This document shows, piece by piece, positions 49,558 through 57,511 of a stretch of DNA of 64,000 nucleotides. Source of the DNA: Acidimicrobiales bacterium (GTDB lineage: Bacteria > Actinomycetota > Acidimicrobiia > Acidimicrobiales > JAVJTC01); NCBI GenBank assembly GCA_040219085.1, contig JAVJTC010000020.1:144317-208316 (forward strand), in the 5' to 3' direction. The notes beneath the pieces were generated by a model. The model saw only the letters and a program-made list of their open reading frames with translations, searched no databases and was not told where the DNA came from. A program made the position numbers and the translations under genes. The number at the start of each line of letters is the position of its first letter. Within the stretch, counting starts at the first letter, position 1.

Positions 49558-50388
49558 ATGGCCCGCAAGTCGAATGATGATCGTCGAGCCGCGCACTCAG
49601 CTGCCGCTCAGAAAGCCGCCCGCGCCGGCGGAAGTGACCGCGCCAACCGCCCCTCGGCCGGTAGCCGCATCCTGGGATTCCCCGCGCTGGTCCTGGTGAT
49701 CATGGTGCTGGGCACCGGTCTGGTGGTCTTCGCACGGCTCGACCGTGACGCCCCGGTGCGACCCATCCAGAACGACGACCACTGGCACTCCGCCTACGGC
49801 ATCTGGGACTGCGCCGAGGGGGAGGACGGTGGCTTCCTGCCGCTGTACCAGGTGGTCACGCCGGACCCGAACGGCATCCACTCCCACCAGGACGGTCTGA
49901 TTCACGTCCACCCCTTCACCGAGGAGGCTTCGGGCGAGAACGCGACGCTGTCGGACTTCACCGACACGATGCAGGTGGAGCTCACCGACGACAGCCTCGG
50001 TATCGCCGACGGAAGCGTGCTCGAAGAGGACGTGACGTGTGACGGCGAGCCCGCCGTCATCCAGGTGCTGCGCTGGGAGTTCGCCTTCGCGGTGGACGAG
50101 GCCCCCGACGTCTTCACCGAGGACCTGAGAGACATCCGGTTCCTCAACGACGGCGAGGCGTGGGTTCTCGCCCGGGCGCCGCTCGGCGCCGACATCCCGC
50201 CGCCTGAGTCCCTCGAGACGCTCGCCACGGTCAACCCGACCCTGCTGCTGCCTGACGGCTTCGATCCCCAGGCGGAACAGGACTTTCTCGAGAACCTCGA
50301 TGACGGAGGCGACGCCGGTTCCACCGACGGGGACACGACCGATGGCGGTGACGCCGGTTCCACCGACGGGGACACCGCAGACGGCTGA
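49558..50388 (+). CDS. Membrane-anchored actinobacterial protein with His-rich motif, unknown function
   Basis: 276 residues. A basic Ala/Arg-rich cytoplasmic start (1-36), one membrane helix (ILGFPALVLVIMVLGTGLVVF), then an extracytoplasmic domain. Two conspicuous histidine motifs, DHWHSAYGIWDC (about 73-84) and GIHSHQDGLIHVHPF (about 103-117), look like a metal site; this pair is characteristic of a conserved uncharacterised actinobacterial group. The C-terminus is a Gly/Asp/Ser/Thr tail made of two 13-residue repeats. The gene lies between glycosyltransferases and manC, 3 bases before the latter, so a wall-related role is plausible. No catalytic function can be named. Confidence 0.7.
   Translation: MARKSNDDRRAAHSAAAQKAARAGGSDRANRPSAGSRILGFPALVLVIMVLGTGLVVFARLDRDAPVRPIQNDDHWHSAYGIWDCAEGEDGGFLPLYQVVTPDPNGIHSHQDGLIHVHPFTEEASGENATLSDFTDTMQVELTDDSLGIADGSVLEEDVTCDGEPAVIQVLRWEFAFAVDEAPDVFTEDLRDIRFLNDGEAWVLARAPLGADIPPPESLETLATVNPTLLLPDGFDPQAEQDFLENLDDGGDAGSTDGDTTDGGDAGSTDGDTADG
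50311..50375 (+). repeat. Two 26-base identical units with 39-base period in the gene tail
   Basis: GACGCCGGTTCCACCGACGG plus 6 bases at 50311-50336 is repeated exactly at 50350-50375. The 39-base period keeps frame and encodes DAGSTDGDT twice. Near-identical DNA suggests a recent duplication in a low-complexity tail. Confidence 0.8.
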
Positions 50389-50391
50389 GCG

Positions 50392-51402
50392 ATGAGGGCG
50401 GTGGTGCTCGTCGGCGGGTTCGGGACCCGTCTGCGACCCCTGACGGCCACCCGGCCCAAGCAGATGCTCCCCGTCGTGGACCGTCCGATGCTCGAACACG
50501 TCGTCGGGCGCCTCGCCGAACACGGTGTCGACAGCGTCGTCCTCTCACTGGGCTACAGGCCCGACGCCTTCTCCGAGGCGTACCCCGACGGCCGGTGTGC
50601 GGGTGTGGACCTGCACTACGCGGTCGAGCCGGAACCCCTGGACACGGCGGGCGCGATCGCCTTCGCCGCCCGCTCGGCCGGCCTGGACGACACCTTTGTC
50701 GCCCTCAACGGGGACGTTCTGACCGACATCGACATCGGACGCCTGATCGACCTCCACCATGAGCGGGGCGCTGAGGCCACCATCGCTCTCACGCCCGTGG
50801 AGGACCCGTCCCGTTTCGGCGTCGTTCCGATCGATGCGCGTGGTCGGGTCGAGGCGTTCATCGAGAAGCCGCCGACCGGAACGGCTCCGTCGAACTGGAT
50901 CAATGCCGGCACCTACGTCCTCGAACCCGGCTTCGTCGACCGGATCGCGCCCGGCCGCAGGGTCTCGGTGGAACGCGACACGTTCCCGGCGCTCGTCGCC
51001 GACGGTTCTCTCTACGCGATGGGGTTCGACGACTACTGGATCGATGCCGGGACACCGGAGGCCTATCTCGACGCCAATCTGGATCTCGTTTCGGGCAGGA
51101 GGCGGGCTTCGCAGCCCTTCGGGGATCTGGCCGTGGCCCCCTCGGCGGTCGTCCACCCCGACGCCACGGTGCGGTGCTCGGTCATCGGTCCCGGCGTCAC
51201 CGTCGCAGCGGGTGCGCGCATCGTGGATTCGGTTGTCGGGCGTGACTCGACCATCGGCGGCGGTGCGGGCGTGACCCGTTCGCTGATCGGGGTCGGAACC
51301 GACGTACTCGACGGCGCCACGGTGAGCGACCTCAGTGTCGTCGGCGACGGTCAGGTCGTACGCGGCGATGTGAACGGTGAACGGATCCCCGAACCGCGCT
51401 GA
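50392..51402 (+). CDS. manC: Sugar-1-phosphate nucleotidyltransferase, probably mannose-1-phosphate guanylyltransferase
   Basis: 336 residues. Nucleotide-binding VGGFGTRLRPLTATRPKQML (7-26), sugar-site NGDVLTDID with catalytic Asp, FIEKP, NAGTYVLEP and DDYWIDAGTPEAYL. A C-terminal left-handed beta-helix (about 235-325). Similar in length and in genomic setting to mycobacterial ManB (Rv3264c), which lies beside fbiA/fbiB and makes GDP-mannose; gmd and fcl here require GDP-mannose, and rmlA already covers dTDP-glucose. Other NDP specificities cannot be excluded. Start ATG 50392, 3 bases after the previous stop. It converges with cofE; a short GAGCC/GGCTC hairpin lies at 51401-51413. Confidence 0.85.
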   Translation: MRAVVLVGGFGTRLRPLTATRPKQMLPVVDRPMLEHVVGRLAEHGVDSVVLSLGYRPDAFSEAYPDGRCAGVDLHYAVEPEPLDTAGAIAFAARSAGLDDTFVALNGDVLTDIDIGRLIDLHHERGAEATIALTPVEDPSRFGVVPIDARGRVEAFIEKPPTGTAPSNWINAGTYVLEPGFVDRIAPGRRVSVERDTFPALVADGSLYAMGFDDYWIDAGTPEAYLDANLDLVSGRRRASQPFGDLAVAPSAVVHPDATVRCSVIGPGVTVAAGARIVDSVVGRDSTIGGGAGVTRSLIGVGTDVLDGATVSDLSVVGDGQVVRGDVNGERIPEPR

Positions 51403-51420
51403 GCCGGTGGCTCGGCGGCG

Positions 51421-52137
51421 CTAGCGGAACAGGTCCTCGTCGGGATGGCGGACGAGGTCCCTTACGACGTTGCCGTCGCCCAGTGCGTCGCTGACGCCTC
51501 TGACGATCGCCACGGGCACTCCCCGGGCCTTGCCCATGACCAGGTCCGCTGCAGCGGCGATCTCGTCGACGACTGCCACCTCGGTGACCATGAGTTCGCG
51601 GCCGAGCGAGTCGCTGGTGCCGCGCAGGTCCAGAATCGCGAGGACGCCGGCGCAACCGATCGCGACGTCGGTGACTCCCCGGCGCCACGGCCGCCCGAAG
51701 GTGTCGGAGACGACCACCCCCACCTCGAGCCCGTAGTGCTCGACGAGTCCGGCCCGGATCCGTCCGGCGGAACGGTCCGAGTCACGTGGCAGCAGCGCCG
51801 CCTGTCCGAGCGCGACGTTGGAGAGGTCCACCCCGGCGTTGGCGCACACGAAACCCTGCTCGGTCTCCGAGATGATCAACTCACCGCGGCGCCGCAGTAT
51901 CCGCCGGGACTCACGTTCCACCACGGGCTTGTGTGACAGCGGGTCCGCCGGATCGACGTCGACGAGACGACCCTCGGCCTTCGACACGATCTTCTGGGTG
52001 ACGACGACGACGTCACCGGGTTCCAGCCGTGACCCGTTCACGTCGAGGGCGTCGACGATCAGCGCCGCTATGTCGGCGCCGGGGGTCACCTCTCCGATTC
52101 CCTCGATCGCGAGAACACGGAGTTCGGGGATGCTCAT
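51421..52137 (-). CDS. cofE: Coenzyme F420:L-glutamate ligase (F420-0:gamma-glutamyl ligase), single domain
   Basis: 238 residues. Adds glutamates to F420-0 using GTP. Motifs: IEGIGEVTPGADI, GDVVVVTQKIVSKAEGR, ETEQGFVCANAGVDLSNV, LPRDSD and VVVSDTFGRPWRRGVTDVAIG. In mycobacteria the orthologue FbiB carries an extra C-terminal FMN reductase domain (about 200 residues) that completes dehydro-F420; that domain is absent here, so the protein has the archaeal CofE size. The start overlaps the stop of cofD (4 bases), so both are made together. Confidence 0.93.
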   Translation of the reverse strand: MSIPELRVLAIEGIGEVTPGADIAALIVDALDVNGSRLEPGDVVVVTQKIVSKAEGRLVDVDPADPLSHKPVVERESRRILRRRGELIISETEQGFVCANAGVDLSNVALGQAALLPRDSDRSAGRIRAGLVEHYGLEVGVVVSDTFGRPWRRGVTDVAIGCAGVLAILDLRGTSDSLGRELMVTEVAVVDEIAAAADLVMGKARGVPVAIVRGVSDALGDGNVVRDLVRHPDEDLFR

Positions 52138-53066
52138 CGGGCGGCTCCGAGGACGGAGTGGGCGAGTGTGGCGGCCCGCTCGGGGGTGGACATGACGCTT
52201 TCGGTCACGACGACCCGGACGCCCAGTTCCTCGATGCGGGGTGCGAGGTCGGCGTCGACGGTGTCGATGACCATGGTCCCGGCCACGTCGCGGTGGAAGC
52301 GGGCAACGCCGACTGCCGTGGCCTCGTGGCCGAGTTCTCTCAGGAGTCGGTCGGCGGGGCCCTTCAGCGCCCGTCCCCCGATGATCGGCGACACGCCGAC
52401 CACGGTGTCGCGCCGCGCCGCGAGAGCCGCGGCGATGCCGGGGACCGCAAGGACGGGGGCGACCGAGACCACCGGGTTCGAGGGTGCCAGTACGACCACG
52501 TCGGCCGTGGCGATCGCCTCGAGCACTCCGGGGGCGGGTGTCGCATCGGCCGCACCGGCGAAGTGCACGCCGGCGACGGCGACGTCGTGGGCGAGGCGGA
52601 CGAAGTACTCCTGGAAGCCGACCTCGCCGCCGGACGCCAGCGTCACACGTGTGCGGACGGGGTCGTCGGTGACGGGTCGGATGTCGACGTCCACGCTGTA
52701 CCCGGTGGCGATCTCCCGCGACACCTGCGACAGGGTCGCCCCTTCGGCGAGGCGCTGCGTGCGGTACAGGTGGGTGCCGAGGTCCCGGTCACCGAGGTTG
52801 AACCAGTCGATGCCGCCGAGGCGACCGAGCGTTGCCATCGCCTGCCACGACTCGTCGCGCAGGCCCCAGCCGCGTCCGGGGTCGATCTCGCCCGCCAACG
52901 TGTAGGTGATCGTGTCGAGGTCGGGGGAGATGTGCAGCCCGTGGAGGATGACGTCGTCGCCGGTGTTGACGATGGCGGTGATCGAGGCGGGATCCACCAC
53001 GGCGCGCAGAGCGTTCAGCATCCGCGCGGCTCCCACTCCGCCACAGATGACGCACACGCGTGTCAC
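52134..53066 (-). CDS. cofD: 2-phospho-L-lactate (or phosphoenolpyruvate) transferase of F420 biosynthesis
   Basis: 310 residues, the CofD/FbiA family. GGVGAARMLNAL (9-20), VNTGDDVILHGLHISPDLDT with metal/Fo-binding Asp residues, GEIDPGRGWGLRDESW, WFNLGDRDLGTHLYRT and the LAPSNPVVSV block are all present. Joins Fo with the phospho-three-carbon unit, giving (dehydro)F420-0. GTG start. Together with cofE it shows the host makes F420; the Fo synthase and guanylyltransferase CofC are not in the window. Confidence 0.94.
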   Translation of the reverse strand: MTRVCVICGGVGAARMLNALRAVVDPASITAIVNTGDDVILHGLHISPDLDTITYTLAGEIDPGRGWGLRDESWQAMATLGRLGGIDWFNLGDRDLGTHLYRTQRLAEGATLSQVSREIATGYSVDVDIRPVTDDPVRTRVTLASGGEVGFQEYFVRLAHDVAVAGVHFAGAADATPAPGVLEAIATADVVVLAPSNPVVSVAPVLAVPGIAAALAARRDTVVGVSPIIGGRALKGPADRLLRELGHEATAVGVARFHRDVAGTMVIDTVDADLAPRIEELGVRVVVTESVMSTPERAATLAHSVLGAAR

Positions 53067-53085
53067 CGGCGTCGTCCCGTGCCCC

Positions 53086-54060
53086 TCACGGCGCCGACGG
53101 GTTGGCGGGGCGCGACGCTGCGACCCGTTCGACGTCGGCGTCGACCATCGTCTCGATCAGCTCCTCGAATCCCATCCGCGCGCTCCAGCCGAGCCGCTCA
53201 CGGGCCTTCGTCGGGTCGCCGACGAGCACGTCGTGCTGGTCGCCCCGGGCGAGATCGGGGTCCCGGGCGACGTGGTCGCGCCAGTCGAGGCCGAGTCGGG
53301 AGAAGGCGACCTCGCAGACGTCGGAGACGCTGTGCGTCGTTCCGGTGCAGATCACGTAGTCGTCGGGCACCGACTGGGAGACCATGGCCCACATCGCCTC
53401 GACGTAGTCGCCCGCGAACCCCCAGTCGCGACGCGCGTCGAGGTCGCCGAGGGTGAGCGTGATGCGCTCCCCGGAGGCGATGCGGGCAGCGGTGTTCGTT
53501 ATCCGGCGCGTCACGAACGAGAGGCCCCGGCGCGGGCTCTCGTGGTTGTAGAGGATCCCCGACGAGGCGTGGAGCCCGTGGACGTCACGGGCGATCACCG
53601 TCAACCAGTGTGCGTGGAGCTTGGCCGCGCCGTAGGGCGAGCGTGGCCGGAAAGGGGTCGTCTCGGTCTGGGGAACCTCGGCGGGATGGCCGAACAGCTC
53701 GCTCGACGACGCCTGGTACAGGCGACACCGCGGGTGGTGACGCGCGACGGCGTCGAGGATCCTGGCCGCGCCGAGTGCCGTCGCCTCGGCGACGCCGATC
53801 GGATCGTCGCTGGGCACGAAGCTCGGGGCGGCCAGGTTGTAGAGCTCGTCGGGACGGATGGCGGTGACGAGGTCCGCGACGACGCCTTCGACAGCGACGT
53901 CGCCGATCAGGACCTCGACCCGGTCGTCGAGGACGCCCGCCTCCGACCGGTCGGGCACACGGCGGGTCAGGCCGGTGACCTGGTAGTCCCGTTCGAGGAG
54001 GAACTCGGCGAGGTAGGAGCCGTCCTGGCCACAGACACCCGTGATGAGAGCGTGGGGCAC
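53086..54060 (-). CDS. gmd2: GDP-mannose 4,6-dehydratase (second copy)
   Basis: 324 residues. Same signature set as the first copy: [18 protein letters not shown] (7-24), [40 protein letters not shown] and [19 protein letters not shown]. It differs in the loop after NLAAPSFVPSDD (first copy [12 protein letters not shown]) and in the N-terminal region after the nucleotide motif (short TRRVPDRSEAG), so the sugar-binding pocket may differ. It could supply a different branch such as GDP-rhamnose or GDP-6-deoxytalose, or act on a CDP/GDP variant; inference. GTG start, 19 bases downstream along the coding direction is cofD, possibly one transcript. Confidence 0.88.
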   Translation of the reverse strand: MPHALITGVCGQDGSYLAEFLLERDYQVTGLTRRVPDRSEAGVLDDRVEVLIGDVAVEGVVADLVTAIRPDELYNLAAPSFVPSDDPIGVAEATALGAARILDAVARHHPRCRLYQASSSELFGHPAEVPQTETTPFRPRSPYGAAKLHAHWLTVIARDVHGLHASSGILYNHESPRRGLSFVTRRITNTAARIASGERITLTLGDLDARRDWGFAGDYVEAMWAMVSQSVPDDYVICTGTTHSVSDVCEVAFSRLGLDWRDHVARDPDLARGDQHDVLVGDPTKARERLGWSARMGFEELIETMVDADVERVAASRPANPSAP

Positions 54061-54061
54061 G

Positions 54062-54325
54062 TCAGCGTTGGGCTTGTCGCACCGCCGACGTGCGGCGACC
54101 GACCTCGCGAGCGACGATCGTCAGCGGCATCGTCAGCATCTCCGGGGTGCGGGCGACGATGTCGTCCACGAGACGGGTCACCTCCCTGTCGACGACGCCG
54201 GCGTCGACGAGAAGCCGTTGGATCTCGACGCGGCGGACGTTGACGCGCTGAACGGCCAACAGGCCGAAACCCGCGCCGACGTATGCGGCGTCGCGGGCCC
54301 ATCGGAGAGGAGTCGGGAGGCTCAT
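54062..54325 (-). CDS. Small conserved-looking protein, unknown function
   Basis: 87 residues from ATG 54325. One hydrophobic stretch (AAYVGAGFGLLAVQRV), then charged amphipathic helices (VEIQRLLVDAGVVDREVTRLVDDIV) and a C-terminal Arg-rich tail. It may be a small membrane-associated protein. AGGACC upstream is a weak ribosome binding site. The gene sits between gmd2, with which it nearly abuts on the same strand, and the divergent giant glycosyltransferase. A longer frame to 54712 is antisense to that gene. Confidence 0.5.
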   Translation of the reverse strand: MSLPTPLRWARDAAYVGAGFGLLAVQRVNVRRVEIQRLLVDAGVVDREVTRLVDDIVARTPEMLTMPLTIVAREVGRRTSAVRQAQR

Positions 54326-54367
54326 GGAAGGTCCTGGGGGGTACCGGACTTCGGTGAGGCGCCAGGG

Positions 54368-54373
54368 TACCCT
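54368..54373 (+). promoter_or_regulatory. -10 element (TACCCT) for the giant GT2 gene
   Basis: TACCCT ends 9 nt before GTG 54383 and supports that start against the downstream GTG 54428. Confidence 0.4.
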
Positions 54374-54382
54374 GCGCCACCA

Positions 54383-57300
54383 GTGGAATCTCCAGGTCGT
54401 CTCCTCCCGACGACCGGGCAGACCCCGGTGGATCGTCCGGCGGCCCCTTCGGTGCGCGTCGTCGTCGTGGCCCATGACCCCGGTGAGTGGTTCGAGGACA
54501 GCCTGGCGTCGATCGCCGCGCAGGACTACCCACGTCTGTCCGTGTCGGTCGTCGCGTCCGGCGCTGCCGGCGCCGACGACGCATTCGGCGCGCGCGTCCA
54601 CCGGGTGGTGGCCGATGCCGAGATCGTGCCGCTTCTCGCCGACCGGGGCTTCTCGCCTGCGGCGAATGCTGCGATCGGTGGCGCGAGCGGCGCGTTCCTG
54701 CTGATCTGTCACGACGACGTGGCGCTGGCTCCCGACGCCGTGCGCCTCCTGGTGGAGGAGGCGGTCCGTTCGAACGCCGCCGTCGTCGGCCCGAAGCTCG
54801 TGGACTGGGACGATCCGCGCAGGATCCTCCAGGTCGGGCTCGGTGCCGACAAGACGGGTGCGGAGTCACCTCACGCCGAACGTGGCGAACTGGACCAGGA
54901 ACAACATGACGCCGTGCGTGACGTGTTCGCCGTGCCGAGCGCGTGCATGCTCGTGCGCCGGGACCTCTTCGAGGCTCTCGGTGGCTTCGACGAGGTGATG
55001 TCGTTCCACGGCGAGGACCTCGACCTGTGCTGGCGGGCCCATGTCGCGGGTGCCCGGGTGATGCTCGTGCCCGATGCCGTCGTACGCCACCGCGAAGCGC
55101 TCGCCACGCGTCGCGACACCGCCGACGCGCAACGCCTGCGACGGCGTCACGAAGTCCGGATGGTCCTGTCGAACTACGGCTTCGTGCACTCCCTGATGGT
55201 CATCCCCCAGGCGATCCTGTTCGCCCTCGCGGAGATCGTCGTCGCCTGTGGCTCGCTGCGATTCGGGCGGGCACGCGAGATCGCGTCGGCATGGGTGTGG
55301 AACTTCGGACACTTCGCCGGGATCGTCGGTCGTCGTCGTTCGCTCGCCCCGTTGCGACTCCTCCCCGACGGTGAGGTCAGGCACCTGCAGGTGCGCGGTT
55401 TCGCACGGCTCAGCGCCTTCTTCCGGGAACGCAGCCTCGACGACATCGACCGCGGTGGCGTCGTCGAACGTGGACGCGAGCTGGCTCGCCAGGCGCGTTC
55501 GGGACCGATGCGGGTGTCGCTGCTCACCTGGGCCCTCGTCCTCGTCGTGTTCTTCTTCGGGTCTCGTCACCTCGTCACGAGGGGCATCCCGGTGGTGGGG
55601 GACCTGGCCCCGTTCGGTGACGGGCTCGGCGACCTCTACAGCGGCTGGTTCGACTCGCTGAGGACGACGGGCCTGGGCTCCGACGGCTGGGCGCCACCCG
55701 GGTTCGCCGTGCTCTCACTGGCGGGGACATTCGCCTTCGGTCAACTCGGCCTGTTGCGGACCGTCCTCGTTCTGGGGGCCATCCCCGTTGGTGGGCTCGG
55801 CGTGTCACAGCTGCTGAGGCCGTTCTCGAGTCGGGCCGTGGCACTGGTGGGCGTCATCACCTACCTCGTCATCCCGCTGCCGTACAACGCCCTCGCCAAC
55901 GGATCCTGGACGGCACTGATCCTGTACGGCGCAGCGCCGTGGGTCCTCGCCCGCCTCGCATCGGCTGAGGCTCTGCCACCGTTCGGACTCGTCGAGCGGG
56001 GGACCGCCCGGGGCCATGTCGTCGTTCTCGGCCTCGTCGTCGGCGCGGTCGGGGCGTTGGCGCCCGAGCTCGTACTCCTCGTCGGCTTCATGATGGTGGC
56101 CATGGCACTGGGGTCTCTGGTCGCCGGCACGACGCCGCATGCCGGCCGTCTCCTCGCCGCCGGAGTCGGTGGGGTCGTGTTGGCGCTCGTCCTGGAGCTG
56201 CCGTGGGTCCTCGACCTCATCGGTGGCGACCGGTCCTGGACGCCGCTGCTCGGGGCGCGGTCCACCGCCGCGGGGGAACTCGGCGCAGGCGAGCTGATGC
56301 GGTTCGCGATCGGTCCCCTCGACCCCGGTGTGGCCGGATGGGCCCTGCTCGGAGCGGCTTCCCTGTCGGTCGTATTGGCCCGTGACTGGCGTCTCGTGTG
56401 GGCCGTGCGTGGTTGGACGCTCTACGTCGGCGCCGTGTCTCTGACGTGGGTGGGTCAACAGGGTTGGTTCACCCAGTCGATCCCCCGTGCCGAGGTCCTC
56501 CTGGTGCCCGGTGCCGTCGGGCTCGCACTCGCCGTGGGAATGGGAATGGCGAGCTTCCAGTTCGATCTGCACCAGTACGGGTTCGGTTGGCGCCAACTCA
56601 TCCCCGCAGCGGCCGCGGCTGCGCTCGTGGTGGCGGCGGTGCCCGTGCTCGGCGCCAGCTTCGACGGACGCTGGGACATGCCCCGCGGGGATTTCACGAC
56701 CTCGCTCGCCGGGCTGGCCGACGATGCCGCCGACGACTCGTTCCGCACCCTGTGGATCGGCGACGCCGACGTGCTCGGGCTCGGTGCGTGGCCGCTGGAC
56801 GACGAGACCGCCTTCGCCGTGGCACCCGGTGCCCAGCCCGCGGTCACCGCGCGCTGGCCGGGACAACTCGACGACGCGACCGCAGCGGTCGCCGACGTTC
56901 TGGACGCGTCAGTCGCCCGGGGGACCGATCGTCTCGGACGGCTGTTGGCTCCGATGGGCATCCGCTACGTGGTGGTCGTCGAGCGTCTGGCGCCAGCGCC
57001 ATTCGGCGCCATCGAACGACCGGTGGACCCTCTCCTGGTGGAGCGACTCGCCGAGCAACTCGACCTCGAGCGCCTGGACACCCGCGAGGGCCTCGTGGTG
57101 TTCCGCAATGCCGAGCCGGCGGCCCTCACGCTGGCCGTGGAGAGCGGGCGACTCGACGGCACCACCGACCCCTTCGACGCGAACACGATCCGGATCGACC
57201 CCGAGGCCCTCGTGTTCGGACCCGGCGCCGACGGCCGGGTCAGCGCGACGGTCGGTTCCGACCGGGACGTCTTCGTCTCCAGTGCGGCAGGGGACTGGCA

Positions 57301-57511
57301 GGTCAGCATCGACGGGGCGTCCGTGGACGGCGCCTCCGCATACGGATGGGCCGAGGTGTTCGACACCTCCGCGACGGGAGGCATCGTCGACGTCGAGCGG
57401 TCCACGCCGACGTCGCACCGCCTGATCCTCGTGGCTCAGATCCTCCTGTGGCTCGTGGTCGCGGCCTACGGCCTGCGTGAGCTCGCCCGACCGGTGAGGG
57501 CGGCTGCGTGA
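54383..57511 (+). CDS. Giant glycosyltransferase: GT2 domain fused to a polytopic membrane region
   Basis: 1042 residues from GTG 54383 (1027 if GTG 54428). Residues about 20-270 are GT2: VRVVVVAHDPGEWFEDSLASI, RGFSPAANAAIGGASGAF, metal-binding CHDDVALAPDAV, SACMLVRRDLFEALGGFDE and SFHGEDLDLCWRAHVAG. A hydrophobic pair (SNYGFVHSLMVIPQAILFAL) precedes a large membrane region with about ten helices (400-800) and a C-terminal extracytoplasmic part ending in a last helix (LILVAQILLWLVVAAYGL). This architecture is known in Actinobacteria beside DUF5719-type genes and near whiB2/manB loci, with proposed roles in wall glycan or glycoprotein synthesis. Its last 4 bases overlap the next gene. Confidence 0.85.
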   Translation: MESPGRLLPTTGQTPVDRPAAPSVRVVVVAHDPGEWFEDSLASIAAQDYPRLSVSVVASGAAGADDAFGARVHRVVADAEIVPLLADRGFSPAANAAIGGASGAFLLICHDDVALAPDAVRLLVEEAVRSNAAVVGPKLVDWDDPRRILQVGLGADKTGAESPHAERGELDQEQHDAVRDVFAVPSACMLVRRDLFEALGGFDEVMSFHGEDLDLCWRAHVAGARVMLVPDAVVRHREALATRRDTADAQRLRRRHEVRMVLSNYGFVHSLMVIPQAILFALAEIVVACGSLRFGRAREIASAWVWNFGHFAGIVGRRRSLAPLRLLPDGEVRHLQVRGFARLSAFFRERSLDDIDRGGVVERGRELARQARSGPMRVSLLTWALVLVVFFFGSRHLVTRGIPVVGDLAPFGDGLGDLYSGWFDSLRTTGLGSDGWAPPGFAVLSLAGTFAFGQLGLLRTVLVLGAIPVGGLGVSQLLRPFSSRAVALVGVITYLVIPLPYNALANGSWTALILYGAAPWVLARLASAEALPPFGLVERGTARGHVVVLGLVVGAVGALAPELVLLVGFMMVAMALGSLVAGTTPHAGRLLAAGVGGVVLALVLELPWVLDLIGGDRSWTPLLGARSTAAGELGAGELMRFAIGPLDPGVAGWALLGAASLSVVLARDWRLVWAVRGWTLYVGAVSLTWVGQQGWFTQSIPRAEVLLVPGAVGLALAVGMGMASFQFDLHQYGFGWRQLIPAAAAAALVVAAVPVLGASFDGRWDMPRGDFTTSLAGLADDAADDSFRTLWIGDADVLGLGAWPLDDETAFAVAPGAQPAVTARWPGQLDDATAAVADVLDASVARGTDRLGRLLAPMGIRYVVVVERLAPAPFGAIERPVDPLLVERLAEQLDLERLDTREGLVVFRNAEPAALTLAVESGRLDGTTDPFDANTIRIDPEALVFGPGADGRVSATVGSDRDVFVSSAAGDWQVSIDGASVDGASAYGWAEVFDTSATGGIVDVERSTPTSHRLILVAQILLWLVVAAYGLRELARPVRAAA

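Noticed and set aside
47575..49596. 673-residue minus-strand frame opposite two GT4 genes
   Set aside because: Antisense shadow; both plus-strand glycosyltransferases show family motifs.
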